A program made the translations under genes and the position numbers. A stretch of 64,000 nt of DNA, from the NCBI RefSeq assembly GCF_010015445.1, contig NC_053116.1:26940637-27004636 (forward strand), read 5' to 3'. Source of the DNA: Perca fluviatilis (Eukaryota > Chordata > Actinopteri > Perciformes > Percidae). Shown piece by piece: positions 28,327 through 41,392 of this stretch (the first letter of the stretch is position 1; every line of letters begins with the position of its first letter). Under the pieces are notes generated by a model. That model had not been told where the DNA came from. It did no database searches and was given only the letters and a program-made list of their open reading frames with translations.

Positions 28327-30543
28327 TTAAAGGGGCGATAGAATGATTATATAGGGTATTTCACACTGTTCCTTATGGTCTCCTAATGGGGTATGTAACA
28401 TTGGTTGGGCTGAAAATGGCCTGGTTGATATTTTATTGGCCCTTATACATCCCTGTGTTTTGGCCCTATTTGTAACAAGAGCTTTTCTTCCAAATATGGT
28501 ATGGTCATGAATATTTAGATGAGCTGTGCGCTGATTGGTTGAGCGACTTGCCATACGCACACATTAGAGACGCGCGCTGATTGGTTGAGCGAATCCCCAA
28601 TACACATACATTAGAGAAGCGACAGAATCTCCTTTTCCAGACACTGCAATGTTTCATTTCGAAATTCACTTCTGAGACTTTTTTAAGCGAGAAATCAACT
28701 ATATAAAGCTGAAATATGGGCCGTTTTACAAAAATTGATGGCTAATTGCAAATTTTGTAAGACGTGTCGGACTTTAGGAGCTCCACACAGTCTGACGAGA
28801 AAGCGGCAGCCTGCTGGGCTCCATACCCTGCGCAAAGTCACCCTTTGTGGATACTGCACTACGGGGCTCCGCGGCCAGCTGCCGGCATAACTATAATATA
28901 TTTACGGTTTGAATTTCGTCACGCCACTTATATAACATCATATCCCAATGTCTTATAAAGCTAACCGTTGTGTCCGATTTGATTTTAAGGCATTTTTATG
29001 AACGCGAGGCGTCTTTGTAGGACGAGCAGCTGCTTGCTATATGTCCCATTCATTACAATGGGGAAATACCGCAGCTAGCTAGCTACACTTTCGCCATAAC
29101 TAAATTAAATTTACAGTTTGAATTTCGTCACGCCACTTATATAACATCATTCCCCAATGTCTTATAAAGCTAACCGTTATGTCCGATTTGATTTTAAGGC
29201 ATTTTTATGAACGCGAGGCGTCTTTGTAGGACGGGCAGCTGCTTGCTATATTTCCCATTCATTACAATGGGGAAATACCGCAGCTACTTGCTACACTGTC
29301 GCCATAACTAAATTATATTTACAGTTTGGAATTTCGTCCAACGCCACTATATAACATCATTCCCCAATGTCTTATAAAGCTAACCGTTGTGTCCAATTTG
29401 ATTTTAAGGCATTTTTATGAACGCGAGGCGTCTTTGTAGGATGAGCAGCTGCTTGCTATATGTCCCATTCATTACAATGGGGAAATACCGCAGCTAGCTA
29501 GCTACACTGTCGCCATAACTAAATTATATTTACAGTTTGAATTTCGTCACGCCACTTATATAACATCATTCCCCAATGTCTTATAAAGCTAACCGTTGTG
29601 TCCGATTTGATTTTAAGGCATTTTTATGAACACGAGGCGTCTTTGTAGGACGAGCAGCTGCTTGCTATATGTCCCATTCATTACAATGGGGAAATACCGC
29701 AGCTTGCTCACTTTCGCATAACTAAAGTATATTTACAGTTTGAATTCCGTCACGGCATGAATATCACAGATTCCTCAAGGTCTTACAAAGCTTAGCTAAC
29801 ACTTGTCCGATTTCGGATTTCAATTGAACGTATTTTTGTGAATGTCAGAGTTAGGAGGAGGCTAGCTAGCTCTCATTGATGGACTCCATCTCACCGCGGC
29901 TCTATCAATGAGAATCGCGGACAAGAGGCGTTTATTTCCCCGATTGTTTGTTTAAATAACTCAACACACATACCCATTATAAGATTAACTGGAACCTGCG
30001 GGCTGCGGTAAAAGATTGCGAGTGTAACAAGCTCGCTGACACTGCGGTCAGGGTGGCGATGTAGCAACCCAGGCAGCACCGGCGCTAAACTTTGCAATTA
30101 GAATTGCTCAAAATTTGAAAATTTGCAATTAGCCATCCATTTTCGTAAAGTGGCCCATACTTGAGCTTTATATAGTTGATTTCTCGCATAAAAAAGTTTC
30201 AGAAGTGAATTTTGTAATGGAATAGCAGAGATCTGTGTGACCTAGCTAGATTCAGAAAACTACCTGATCTCAGGTCAGTTGCCTATGTAAATGTTGGGGC
30301 GTGACCGTTCTCTTAATACACCCATGGCTGTGACAAAGGTTCCGGATTTTGAGATGCTTACGCAAGCAACTAGCTTTGTTGAGATTCGCCCGTTTTCAGC
30401 GGCAGTTTCAAAATATGAGATTTTCATAGTAAAGGGGTGTCAATGGGACTTTGAGCTTCTATGTATGTCCCATTTACCCACCGAACTGTCGTTATTCAAC
30501 TATGACAGGGTAAAATCGGTTTTGCATTCTATCACCCCTTTAA
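28327..30543. mobile_element. Large TTAA-flanked foldback element, copy A (2209 bases)
   Basis: Element 28331-30539 has 15-base terminal inverted repeats (AGGGGCGATAGAATG and CATTCTATCACCCCT) between TTAA duplications (28327-28330, 30540-30543). A second inverted pair lies inside: about 28662-28757 (CACTTCTGAGACTTTTTTAA ...) against about 30119-30209. The centre is a tandem array of about 210-base units. No transposase frame. TTAA suggests piggyBac-type mobilisation, although a TA duplication with a slightly longer terminus cannot be excluded. Confidence 0.85.
28886..29860. repeat. ~210-base tandem repeat inside foldback element A, about 4.7 units
   Basis: Units begin CATAACTA at 28886, 29095, 29303 and 29514, with a degenerate CATAACTAAA unit at 29717; spacing is 209, 208, 211 and 203. 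Each has TTTGAATTTCGTCACG, GTCTTATAAAGCTAACCG and ATTACAATGGGGAAATACCG. The fifth unit diverges after about 140 bases. Confidence 0.9.
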
Positions 30544-30850
30544 ACTCTGGTGGATTTATGAGGACTATGGTAAACTGCTCCTCAGATCTCTGCAGGGTAA
30601 ATTGAGACAGCTAGCTAGACTATCTGTCCAATCTGAGTTTTCTGTTGCACAACTAAAACCACTTTTGAACGTACATATGTTCCACCAAAACAAGTTCCTT
30701 CCTGAGGCTATTCTTAGCACAACCCATGAAAATTGTGATTGGTTTAAAGAAATGCCAATAAACCAGAGCATGTTTTTCTCCCATCCCGGAATGCTGTGTG
30801 GACTAGCCTCCTCCACACTGTGGAGGAGGGTCTGGCAAAGCGAGACAACT
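30544..30850. mobile_element. Dispersed teleost repeat remnant abutting foldback element A
   Basis: Contains CTCAGATCTCTGCAGGGTAA, CTAGACTATCTGTCCAATC, GTTCCACCAAAACAAGTTCC and CCTCCTCCACACTGTGGAGG followed by AGGGTCTGGCAAAGCGAGAC. I recognise this as a frequent percomorph repeat of unsure class. It begins at or just after the TTAA end of element A. Boundaries are approximate. Confidence 0.6.
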
Positions 30851-32003
30851 GTAACCAAGTTCAGTTATATGCTACTTTACATTTTGTTTCAATTTGAAAC
30901 CAATTAATTGAAACAATTCAAGCCAATCCAGGCAACATTAAAACAGTTTTGATCACCATAATTGTTCCACCTTTTTAATTTTGACTGCGAAGAGATCCCT
31001 TCTTAATTCCAATATAAGAGATGGGGGACAAAATCCACTCTCCTCATTACCTGAGAATAAAGAAGTTCAGCTGAAGCAAATCCAGAGGCTTTAGATGTGG
31101 GTATCTTTCAAAGCTAAAATCTAGGAATAGTAACACAGAGATGGACATTTTAACTAAAAAGACATAACTTTGGAACTTGGACTCTGAAGCCTCATTATTG
31201 CACATGTAGCTCAGTGTAGGTCAATGTGGTTATTTCAAGGGACTTTCGTAAGTTAACTTGTACAGTATGTTCAGTACAGTACAGTAAGTTAACGTAACTG
31301 AGTCACTTTCAATGTCACTTAATGACGTAGTAACATGCAGGTTCTCTGGATTCCTCTTGCTAACTAATGGGACAAGAAGTTCACATTATTCGAAAGAATA
31401 ATTTGTATCATAGACTTGTAGCTCATAACTGTCAAACCATACTCCAACAGAGGAGGGATGAATAAAAGTGGATGGTGCAACACAGCTAGTAAGTTACGAT
31501 AGCTTTCTCTATTTTGGACTCTCTGGCTCTCGGTTCCCTCAAAAGCCAACAATGACTTGCTCTTGGTCAACAATTGTGGTAAGTAAGAATCGGTTACTTT
31601 TTGCGCAGAAATGTTGTCATGTTGAATGCTGGTGTGACCGGGCTTTTTCGGCACGTGGAGCAGGGTAAAACCTTACTGTGTATGATATAAGGCTATATTA
31701 TATCTTGCTGCCAGTTTTTTGCTTTTCTGATTGCAACATTACTGCATGATGTTTCTTCAATCATTCATTTATCTTCCTATGTTATTTGCTCTTTTGATCT
31801 TTCACTGTGCGTGTTCTTGAAGTGTAGCACACACAAACAATGGCGCCTGTATAATCTTCTACAAACTGCAGCTGGTGGTCTGAAACCCAGACTTGACAAG
31901 GCCAGTGAAACTGGACCAAACAAAGTTGCAGCTTTGTTCAGCCATTTGCATCTGCTCATTTATCTCAGCCACCTTCAGTGAACTGTTAATGCAGAATGGC
32001 TAA

Positions 32004-32005
<2 letters not shown>

Positions 32006-32082
<77 letters not shown>
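32006..32082. repeat. (GT)38 microsatellite
   Basis: Perfect dinucleotide repeat in the intergenic interval. Confidence 0.97.
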
Positions 32083-32084
<2 letters not shown>

Positions 32085-33088
32085 TCACACTTCATTAGGC
32101 AGCAGCAGGCCTGAGTTCAAACAGTTGTCTGGCAGCATGCTGCTCAAATTCTTTTCCTCCATTTAAAAAGGATATTGTAAATTTTATGACTAACTTTCAT
32201 ACATATAGCATTTTTGGAAGAGAAATGTATAAAGATGTTTGGTTTGATGGTTGTTGGTCTGATAATTCATCTGATGGGTTGTTTCAGAGCAAGATATCTC
32301 AATCCTGTGTGCAGAGCCCACATTACGTATCTTAAGCCAGTATCTCAAACTATTTTACAAAAGTATTCATCCTGTGAAGACCATACATTTGTAGAGGATT
32401 ACTGTATAATGCAGACCATAATTTAAGATACTTGTATTTTTGGTGACCTCTTAACCTTTAGTAGCACCTAAACTACAGGTAATATTGAAGTGCAGGTAAT
32501 ATTTCAAGACTGAAAGATTAACGTTTTTGTTTATTTTATTTGCCTCCTCATTTTGTTACCATATCACCACACCAGGCATGGAAACGGAATCTGTGGCCCA
32601 GAAATACGACGGCACCTCAGCAGATTTTAAACACATTAAGAAAAAAAATTAAATAAAACTCTGAATCTCCACCCAAAGCAAAAAAGCAGCCCGCTATGCA
32701 GATTTTCATTCTGGATTATCACTGAAAACTGTAAAAAAAAATTAAATAAAGATCTGCAGGTTCCGATTGGGTCTGCATATCTCTTCACCTAATCAGAACA
32801 TTAAACGTACTGTGTGCAGACTCATTCTTTTCATCAATACGAAAAAACACATCACACATTAGTACAAACAGTATAGACACATCTTCAGTGTTATGAGGAA
32901 TGATATGCACTCAAACAACCATAGCTAACAGTCTCCAGCTGGCAGGCACAGAACACAGAGCCATCCCACAATTCTCAACTCTGTAAAATGTTTTTTTTTA
33001 CATGTGTACAACCATGGAAAAAAAATGTGCACACAGTTGTTTCAAACCACATTATATATACACACACACAAACATGTACACGCATAAA

Positions 33089-33113
33089 CACACACACACA
33101 CACACACACACAC
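33089..33113. repeat. (CA)12 microsatellite
   Basis: Short perfect CA repeat, preceded by an imperfect CA patch at about 33060. Confidence 0.95.
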
Positions 33114-34808
33114 GCTGCAGTTAAGTTGTTTTTGGTTATGGTTGCTTTTACTTGTGCACTCAGTACAAACTTTACTTTTAACTAGTTAAAACTTCTGGAT
33201 GTGGATGATAAAATGTTTTTTCATAAAGCCCAGGACCACAGGGAAGTGTAAATTCATTGAAGGGGGTTTACATTCGATCATGTAAACTACCTTTGATGGA
33301 TTACATTGCAGTTGCTTCAGAGGCTGATTGGAGCCCAGTTTGGGTTAAGAGGGGGATTTCCTGTGCACAATCCTGAGGCTCCCTGTAATGATATTTTTAC
33401 TTCACTTTTTTTAATATTCATCACCACTACAATTGTCTCTGAAAAAAACCGTATTCCCTGTAGTAAGGAGTTTTTTTTTTATGCTGGACTGTCATGTTCG
33501 AAATATGAGCATTTGACTCCTGAAATATCTCTAAAAGCTCCTGATAATTTGTCACTGCTGTGTTTATCAGATATTTTATAAAGTGTTTCATTGGTGTAAT
33601 ACTTATTTGTATGAAAGATTGCTAAATATACTTACACAGAAACTCAATAAACTGTTTAATTACTCAGCATACGCATATGCATGTGTGAGTCTAGACTAGT
33701 GGATGAGGTGGGTTGATTTTAGGTGTATATAGGTATATTTTTTTCAGTTAACCCCTGTACTAGTGTTTTTAAGTGAGCTTTTTCATTAAAGAACATTAAA
33801 AGTCTTCTTCTGTCATATTTCCGGTAAACGCTTTGTCTGGTTTAATGGAAAATGTATTTCCGGTTCTAAAGGCTTAGAAAAAAGTAAATCTGCCAAGTAT
33901 TTATTTAACATGACAAATAAAAGGTTTTTAGTATAATATTTCAACAAGATAGGACATGTCCTTGGTTGAAGGGTTTTGAGATATGCAAGGACACAAACTG
34001 CTATCCAATTACAGTAGTGGGAAGTAGTGGGATACATACATTACAGCCTTATTTGGACTCAAACTCTATTGGGGCAACACATCCAGGTTTTATTTGAAAC
34101 CTCTGAAACCTAATGCACAGTCTAAACTGTAAGAAACCATAAGGAAACAAACTTGAACTGTTTACAGTCCCAAGTCGACACAGCCAAAGATCTATCAGAA
34201 CAAGTCTCATTTATAGGTTTAATGGTATTAAATTAGTCCATTAGGATACATTAAATAGACATAATGGCCCAGACTGAATGGACTTAAAATTACTTTAATG
34301 ATGCCATATTTATTGTTCAGCAGTACGTAGGACTTTTGCCAAAAAAGCCTGATAAGAGAAGAAGAATGAAATTGTTTATTAAATAATACTTGACAGCAAC
34401 AGTGGATACATACTGTATATATTATGATGTTTAATATCCACTCGAAAGACTGTTGCTGAAAGCTGGATGTTTCCAGGATAATAAACCCTTTTTTGTAAGT
34501 TCTGAAAGTTACAAAACGGGCAATTCCAAATGTTGCATGTATATATTAACTCAGCAGTGGTTCTTGTTTTTGTCTCTGCTATTTTTCTTCTGCTAAGTCC
34601 AAAAATATGTTGTGTTCCTGTCTGTGGTGCATTCCCAGGACACATGAGGCCACAATCCTGTGTCCCAGTGTCAGTTTAAATGTATTCAAATACGTTTTTC
34701 ATTCAAAGTTGTGGGGCAAAGCAGCTTTATAACCTCTAATTTAGGTTTATGGCAGCACCTCACAGCAGAGTTATTGCCTCAGAGGCAGTTTTCCCTGTCA
34801 GTCTGTTG

Positions 34809-35303
34809 GTCTACTTCACGGATCTTCAACAGGGGGTCCGGGGCCCTTAGGGGGACTTCAGAGTCAATGCAGGGGGGCCTCCAAATTATTGTTAATTTTT
34901 TAAAGTTTTAAAAAAATTAAAAAGTCTTAACATGAATCCAATATATTAGCAAATATACATTCCCACTGATGATAGGCTTACTGGCCTATAGGTAAGGTAG
35001 TCATTAAAATAGCCATCCACAGATACAGTTAATCCTGAAGATTCACTGTGCCACATGTATGTTTAACATTAAAACATTATTTATAAAATCATGGCAACAA
35101 TTAGTAGGCTATTTTAATGGCTTAGTATTCTATGCAAAAAATGTATGTATAAAGGCTTTAGGCCGCCCTAAACGTTATTGTAGGCCCAGTTTAATATACA
35201 ACTTTATATCATACAATACATGTAGCAGGGGGTCCCTGCTCCGTCTCTCTTTCAGTTGAGGGGTCCTTGGTTTAAAAAAACATTGAAGACCCCTGGTCTA
35301 CTT
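34809..35303 (-). mobile_element. hAT-like MITE, copy 2, inverted relative to copy 1
   Basis: Element 34817-35295 (479 bases) starts CACGGATCTTCAACAGGGGG and ends CATTGAAGACCCCTG. It is flanked by perfect 8-base duplications GTCTACTT (34809-34816 and 35296-35303). Copy 1 has nearly the same length and matching interior landmarks when reverse-complemented. Confidence 0.88.
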
Positions 35304-35894
35304 CATTTCTGGTCGACTACAAACAAGCTTCCTCCTGTTCAGCTTTTTTTGTTCTGGTAGTAATTGTACCCACTGGAGCAGTCTGTTGAACTCATTGATC
35401 CAGAATGGAGGCATGTTTTCCTTTTATGTCTGTGTGCTGGAAATAATCCGTATCACACTGACTGACTGCAGACCTGCTTTGTCCTTAGTGTTTAATTTCT
35501 TCATGTGGCCTCTATTTTAGCTGCTCTATTTTGGCATGTGAAATGACAATTGTCAGTTTTATTCACCTATTCGCTTTGTCTCTAAAATCTGGCAATTTAC
35601 AAAGCCTTTTGATATGTTTAAGTTAATTTTTGTTAAAGGATGGGGCAGAAAATGGCTACTTTCACTCAGGATTCAATTCAAAACCTCCTCCTTTATTTTT
35701 CTTGTTTACTGGTATTTGTTAGTCATAATGTTAAATTTTTTAGAGTCATGAAAAAGACGTTTTTCATGATACAACTTGAAGCAAACTACTAGCAGATTGA
35801 ATTGAAATTGAAATTGAAGACTTTTGGTGCTCTGTCTAGACACAAGCATGGTGACACGGTATGCAAATTTGTGAAGTAAAACTAATTTTGTCAC
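35304..35894. other. Intergenic, nothing recognised
   Basis: AT-rich spacer between the second hAT-like MITE and foldback element B. Confidence 0.5.
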
Positions 35895-37809
35895 TTAAAG
35901 GGGTGATAGAATGATTATATAGGGTATTTTACACTGTTCCTTAAGGTCTCCTAATAGGTTATGTAACATTGGTTGGGCTGAAAATTGCCCGAATGCTATT
36001 TTATTAGGCCCTTAACTACCCTGTGAATATGGCTCTATTTGGAACAAGAGCTTTTCTTCCAAATATGGTATGCTCATGAATATTTAGAATGAGCTGCACG
36101 CTGATTGGTTTGAGCAAACTACATAGAAACACATGGGAGACTCGACAGCAGGTCTCATATTTCAGACACTGCAGTCATACATTGTTTGTCGGGCTATTTC
36201 GTTATTAAATTCACTTCTGAGACTTTTTTAACCGAGAAATGAACTATATAAAGCTCAAATATGGGCCGTTTTACAAAAATTGATGGTTAATTGCAAATTT
36301 GGTAAGGCTGTGTGTCGGAGTTCAGCAGCCGTTGCTGCCTGTGTTGCTGCCTCGCGGCAGGTGCTGCCTGTGTTGCTGCCTCGCCGCCCGGCCTGCCTTC
36401 CTTGACAGACCCCAGCCTGCTGTGAGGTAGATAGAGCTCCGTCACGGCTGGAAGCCCACAGCACTCCATACCCGCGCAAAGTCACCGTTCTTTGGGCTAA
36501 TGGACTACCAAACGCCGCTGCCCTGACAGAGCTCCAGGGCCTGCAACTCCTCTCTTCCTGCTAGCTAAATGGCCCGTGTGTGAGATTGAGCAATCTCTTA
36601 CCACAGTTCCAGTTACTCCTGGCTGGCTGTCAGCTGCCGGCATAACTAGAGTAGCTATATTTTCAGTTTGAATTTCATCACACCACTTATACAACATCTA
36701 CCTAAATGTCTTATAAAGCTAACAACGGTGTCCGATTTCAAGTTAATGAATATTTGTAAATAAGTAGGATGGGGCCTTACCTTGCGGTGTAGCTACAAAT
36801 CGTTAGTTAGATATTTAGCTTCATTTTCGGTGTAATTCGAGTATATTTACAGTTTGAATTTCGTCACGCCACTTATAAAGTCTTATAAAGCTAACAACGG
36901 TGTCCGATTTCAAGTTAATGAATTTTTGTGAATTTCAGAGGAATTCTAAGAGCCGCTAGCTAGCTCTCATTGATAGAGCTACATCCAGCCGCAGGCTCTA
37001 TCAATTAGACTCACGGACAAGCGTTTATTTCCCCAATCGTTTGTTTAAATAACTCAACACATTATAATTACACACATTAAAAGATTAACTGGAACCTGTG
37101 GTAAGAGATTGCTGGCGTAACAAGCTCGCTGATCTCACTCACATACACGGGTTTACACATATACATTTAGCAGGAAGAGGGGAGTTGCAGGCCATGGAGC
37201 TCTGTCAGAGCAGCGGCGTTTGGTAGTCCATTAGCCCAAAAAACAGTGACTTTGTGCGGGTATGGAGTGCTGTGGGCTGCCTCTCAATCAAGCTCACAGC
37301 AGGCCGGGGTCTGTGAAGGAAAGCAGGCCAGGCGGTGAGGCAGCAACCCAGGCAGCACCGGCCACTGAACTCCGACACACAGTTGGACAAAATTTGCAAT
37401 TAGCCATCAATTTTTGTAAAACGGCCCATATTTGAGCTTTACATAGTTGATTTCAAGCATAAAAAGGTTTCAGAAGTGAATTTTGTAATGGAATAGCAAA
37501 GATCTAGACATAGATTCAGAAGACTACCTGATCTCAGGTCAGTTGTGTAGCCTATGTAAATGTTGGGGCGTGACCGTTCTCTTAATACAACCATGGGCGT
37601 GACAAAGGTACAGGTCTTGGGAGGTTGACGTCAACTTCCAGCTTTGTTGAGAGTCACCCGTTTTCAGCGGTAGTTTCAAAATATGAGATTTTCATAGCAA
37701 AGGGGTGTCAATGGGATTTTGAGCTTCTATGTATGTCTTATTTACCCACCGAACTGTCGTTATTCAACTATGAGGGTAAAATCGGTTTTGCATTCTATCA
37801 CTCCTTTAA
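35895..37809. mobile_element. Large TTAA-flanked foldback element, copy B (1907 bases)
   Basis: Element 35899-37805 has AGGGGTGATAGAATG and CATTCTATCACTCCT termini, with TTAA at 35895-35898 and 37806-37809. Same family and orientation as copy A. It has longer internal inverted arms: about 36206-36600 pairs with about 37140-37478, including CTAATGGACTACCAAACGCC against its complement near 37215-37235. It has only two of the tandem units (about 36641 and 36829). Confidence 0.85.
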
Positions 37810-40032
37810 CATAATTTGTGAGAAAGAATAAATGCACATAATAACAAAGATATAGGAACATCTGTATCCATACCAGCCTCTAAACTCGTCTGAATCTGCA
37901 AAATATTTACAGTACATACACAACAAAAACATAATCTGCTCATTTTTAAGCGCAAAGTGCAAACACAACTATAAGCGTCAGAGTTTAATAGTGGAAAGGT
38001 AAAGAGTGGAAAACCGAGTGATCACCAAGTTGTTTACCATCGGAATTATACTAAAGTAAAACCTTTTGACTGCACATGCAAACATTGTTTTCATAAGGGT
38101 CTGTAGAAAATGTGGTCCAAATCTTCTAAGCACTCAAAAAAACACTACAATGAGAGTACAGTGGGTAAGATGACTTAACAATGAGGAAGAAACAAATGAG
38201 GACCAGCACAGGACAAGAAGGAGCAAAAATGTTCAATCGAGATGTGGAGGGAACGTGATGATGAACGGAGAGAAAGGACTGACTAGAGAGGAATGCCTTT
38301 TGGGGGAGAGGAGGAGAGTTTGGTCATTAATCTCTAGTGTTTGGTCCCACTCATCCTCTGGGAGAATGAAATGAACAATTTCTTGTTGTGTCCCAACCTG
38401 TTAAGACTCTGAATTGGGGCTGTATTACAACCCATTACTCATTAGATAGATAGTGTCATTACACCACAATCTCACAGGACCCACAGTCTATGCACAAGCT
38501 CAAACATTGTATGACCCACTTTCAGCAGGACTGAATATTGTTTATCTTTCAGTATTCAGTATAGACCAGCGTCATTTATCACTTGCTGACCCCTTGATGT
38601 TCCAAAACAACCACGGAAACCTCCCTCTCCCTCATGTTGAAGGTTTGAATGTGCTTGCTCTTCTAATACAAAAACCACAAAAGAATTATTCACTCCAGCT
38701 TTAAACGAGGCTTAATGAAAATTGTGTGTGGAATTAATTTTTTAAATCCACCATGAGTTATCCAAATTTACTGATGTGTATTTGAACCCTAGAGAGGAGA
38801 CAAACTATCTGTTTTGTAAAGAATGCAAAAAGAAAATAAATGATTTTAAGATTTATTTGGAGTTCACAACAATAAATACTCTAGTTCACTAAAACATTAC
38901 CTAAATGTAGGGATAAATGTTAACATATAAACAACAAGGTAGAAAACAAATTCTTGGTATCTGAAGAACACACTGTTGAATGATTTTCTACGTAATGATT
39001 AATGTACTTCAGTCTAATTGTCAACTTATTCCCAATTCACAGCAGTGCAGAAAATGGAAAAACATACTCTAAATGTTGTCATGAAACCAATATTATTATT
39101 ATTATCAACTTTCCTTATCTAATAAGATTAGTCTCTCAACAGCCTTTCCTAAACATCTGATGTCGATTGAAGGCAGGGGGCCTAATATTGATCCTTGAAG
39201 GACAGTTTAATCAACCATATGGGGACTTGATTTGAAACCATCTGCAAGAATAGTTTAAACTCAACCCAGTGGTGCTGCTAAAGGGTAGCACGGCCACCCT
39301 GATACAATTACTGCAATTGTGCTTATTCCATAATGTATGAAGTTTTCATATGGTTAACACCTTTTAACTTAATATTAACTTTCTCTCTTGCTTTTTCTTG
39401 TAAAGTCACATAGAGCACATATCGAGCTTTAGAGGTTGACACTTTAAAGCAATACAGATTATTGTTGTTGCTCAAGGACCCAGGCTGAGTGTAACCTTTC
39501 CCCCATGTGCCTGATCCTGACCATCATTTATACAGTAACGATTTACCACTAGCGTTAGCTCATTTGCACTTGCGTCTACCACGCAAACGATCTACTTGCT
39601 GTTGCTGTGTCGTCATCGTATATAGGACACAGCCTGTCAACAGGAACCGCAGCTGATGATGTTTAGGCCTCTAATTTCCTGGCATTAGTAAGATCCTTTT
39701 CAACACAGAGAAAAACATGTGGTGTTCCTGAAAGAGTCATACTTTAGGTATTGGAAACTGATGGAGAGAGAGAGACAAAGAGGTGCTGTTTTTACCCAGA
39801 GCGGAATAAACAACTGATAGGACAAACACCTGGTTATTTAAAAGTAGAAGTAAACCATAACACACAATTACATGTCAAATGTTAACTGAATATTGGAACT
39901 TGGGTAAATAACTTACATACCACTAGTTGTTTACCATCACACACTTATGGTTCACTTCCTGTCCTTCCTGTTTAGGAACAGTGGTAAAGCTGGAGTCCTT
40001 TTCCAGATTGCCTTGATTATTTCAGAGGTAAT

Positions 40033-40033
<1 letters not shown>
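37810..40033. other. Intergenic, nothing recognised
   Basis: No coding, RNA or mobile-element signal was identified. Confidence 0.5.

Positions 40034-40102
<69 letters not shown>
40034..40102. repeat. (GT)n microsatellite with one interruption
   Basis: Dinucleotide repeat broken once by TT near 40073. Confidence 0.95.
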
Positions 40103-40104
<2 letters not shown>

Positions 40105-40214
40105 GCTGCAACAGCCGTACTGGGAAACAGAGCAGGCACCTCTGGAACTGCCCACCTGAGACCAAACCTTTTCATACACACTTGCCAGTATAGCTAATGT
40201 TGTATAAATGTTGA

Positions 40215-40260
40215 TTTTTTTTTTTTTTTTTTTTTTTTTTTCTCTCTCTCTCTCTCTCTC
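40215..40260. repeat. Poly-T tract followed by (CT)n
   Basis: About 27 T then about ten CT units. This could be the tail of a degraded minus-strand retroelement. Confidence 0.9.
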
Positions 40261-40405
40261 TGTCTATGTCACTCACAAAAAAATCATTGAAGCTTTTTCA
40301 TTAAAAACATGTTGCCAAAGCATATACATAAAGACTCATTAATAAATGACTACAAGGACACAGTAAAAGAAAGAAAAAACTGAACTATGACTATCTTCTA
40401 TCTTC

Positions 40406-40408
<3 letters not shown>

Positions 40409-40438
<30 letters not shown>

Positions 40439-40441
40439 TGT

Positions 40442-40507
<66 letters not shown>

Positions 40508-40562
40508 GTGTGTGTTTGTGTGTGTGTGCGTGTGTGCGTGGGTGTGTGCGTTTGTGTGTGTT
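40409..40562. repeat. Imperfect (GT)n microsatellite, about 150 bases
   Basis: GT repeat with CTG and CGT interruptions, which mark an older array. Confidence 0.95.
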
Positions 40563-41207
40563 TAAGTCTGTATTGTTACAGTACATGATCTTTTATACTT
40601 ACTATGGAAGTATTCGATTAAAATCAAATCGTTGAGTTAAACTTTAATTTCAGTCAAAGATTTGGGATCAGTTGTGTTTTCAGACCCATGCTAGCTGCAA
40701 CCATGACCATGATCTTTTCCCTATAACCAGATAGTTTTACTTGCCAACTTCCCTGAATGATAAAGGGGGCAAAGTACTCTCATATGAAAAAGAAGGTGAA
40801 GTAGTGAGAACAGTTGGAAAAATCGAAATGGTTTCAATTAGTACGAATTTCAAAAGTTGAATAATACCAATAATGTATTAAACAAAAGTGGAATATTTAA
40901 AAAAAAAAAGTCATAGTTTAGCATGTCGAAAAGTCATAGTATAGGTATGTCAAAAAAGTGATAAAAAGTCATACTATAGTTTATCGAAAAAAGTGTTAAA
41001 AAAAGTATGTATAGTATATAGTATAGTATGTCAAAATTTCATAGTATAGCATGTCGGGAAAAAATCATTAAAGAATCATGTCGAAAAAAGTGATTAAAAA
41101 GTAATTTAACTATGTCAAAAAAAGGGTAAAAAAAAGTTATAGAATAGTATGTCGACAATAGTCATAGTATGGTACTTCGAAAAAGAGATTGAAAAAAGTC
41201 GTAGTGG

Positions 41208-41392
41208 GTACACGGATAGCTCAGCTGGTAGAGTGGGTGCCCATATGTAGAGATTTACTCCTTGAATCAGTGGGCCAGGGTTCGACTCTGCCCTGTGGCC
41301 CTTTGCTGCATGTCATTCCCCCTCTCTCTCCCTTTCATTTCTTCAGCTATTAATAAAGGCCTAAAAATACCCAAAAAATAATCTTAAAAAAA
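41208..41392 (+). mobile_element. tRNA-derived SINE inside the array
   Basis: Polymerase III box A (TAGCTCAGCTGGTAGAG, about 41217) and box B (GGTTCGACTC, about 41280) are followed by the tRNA-unrelated body (CCCTTTGCTGCATGTCATTC, CCCCTCTCTCTCCC) and an A-rich tail. A truncated relative (GGATAGCTCATTTGGTAGAG) is at about 42845-42868. The long tail rules out a simple tRNA gene. Confidence 0.8.

Larger units (their letters stand above)
30851..34808. other. Intergenic, nothing recognised apart from microsatellites
   Basis: No supported gene. Contains (GT)n at 32006-32082 and (CA)n at 33089-33113. Scattered frames of 60-100 codons lack any family resemblance. Confidence 0.5.

Noticed and set aside
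28886..29860. CRISPR-like repeat array
   Set aside because: Repeat units are about 210 bases and contiguous without unique spacers, in a vertebrate genome. It is a tandem repeat inside a mobile element.
30291..30907. Two frames of about 100 codons on + and one on -
   Set aside because: They fall in the end of foldback element A and the adjoining dispersed repeat. Parts recur in element B (37625-37831), so the similarity is from the repeat, not a gene.
41208..41290. A functional tRNA gene
   Set aside because: Box A and box B are present, but the acceptor arms do not pair convincingly and a SINE body with an A-rich tail follows.
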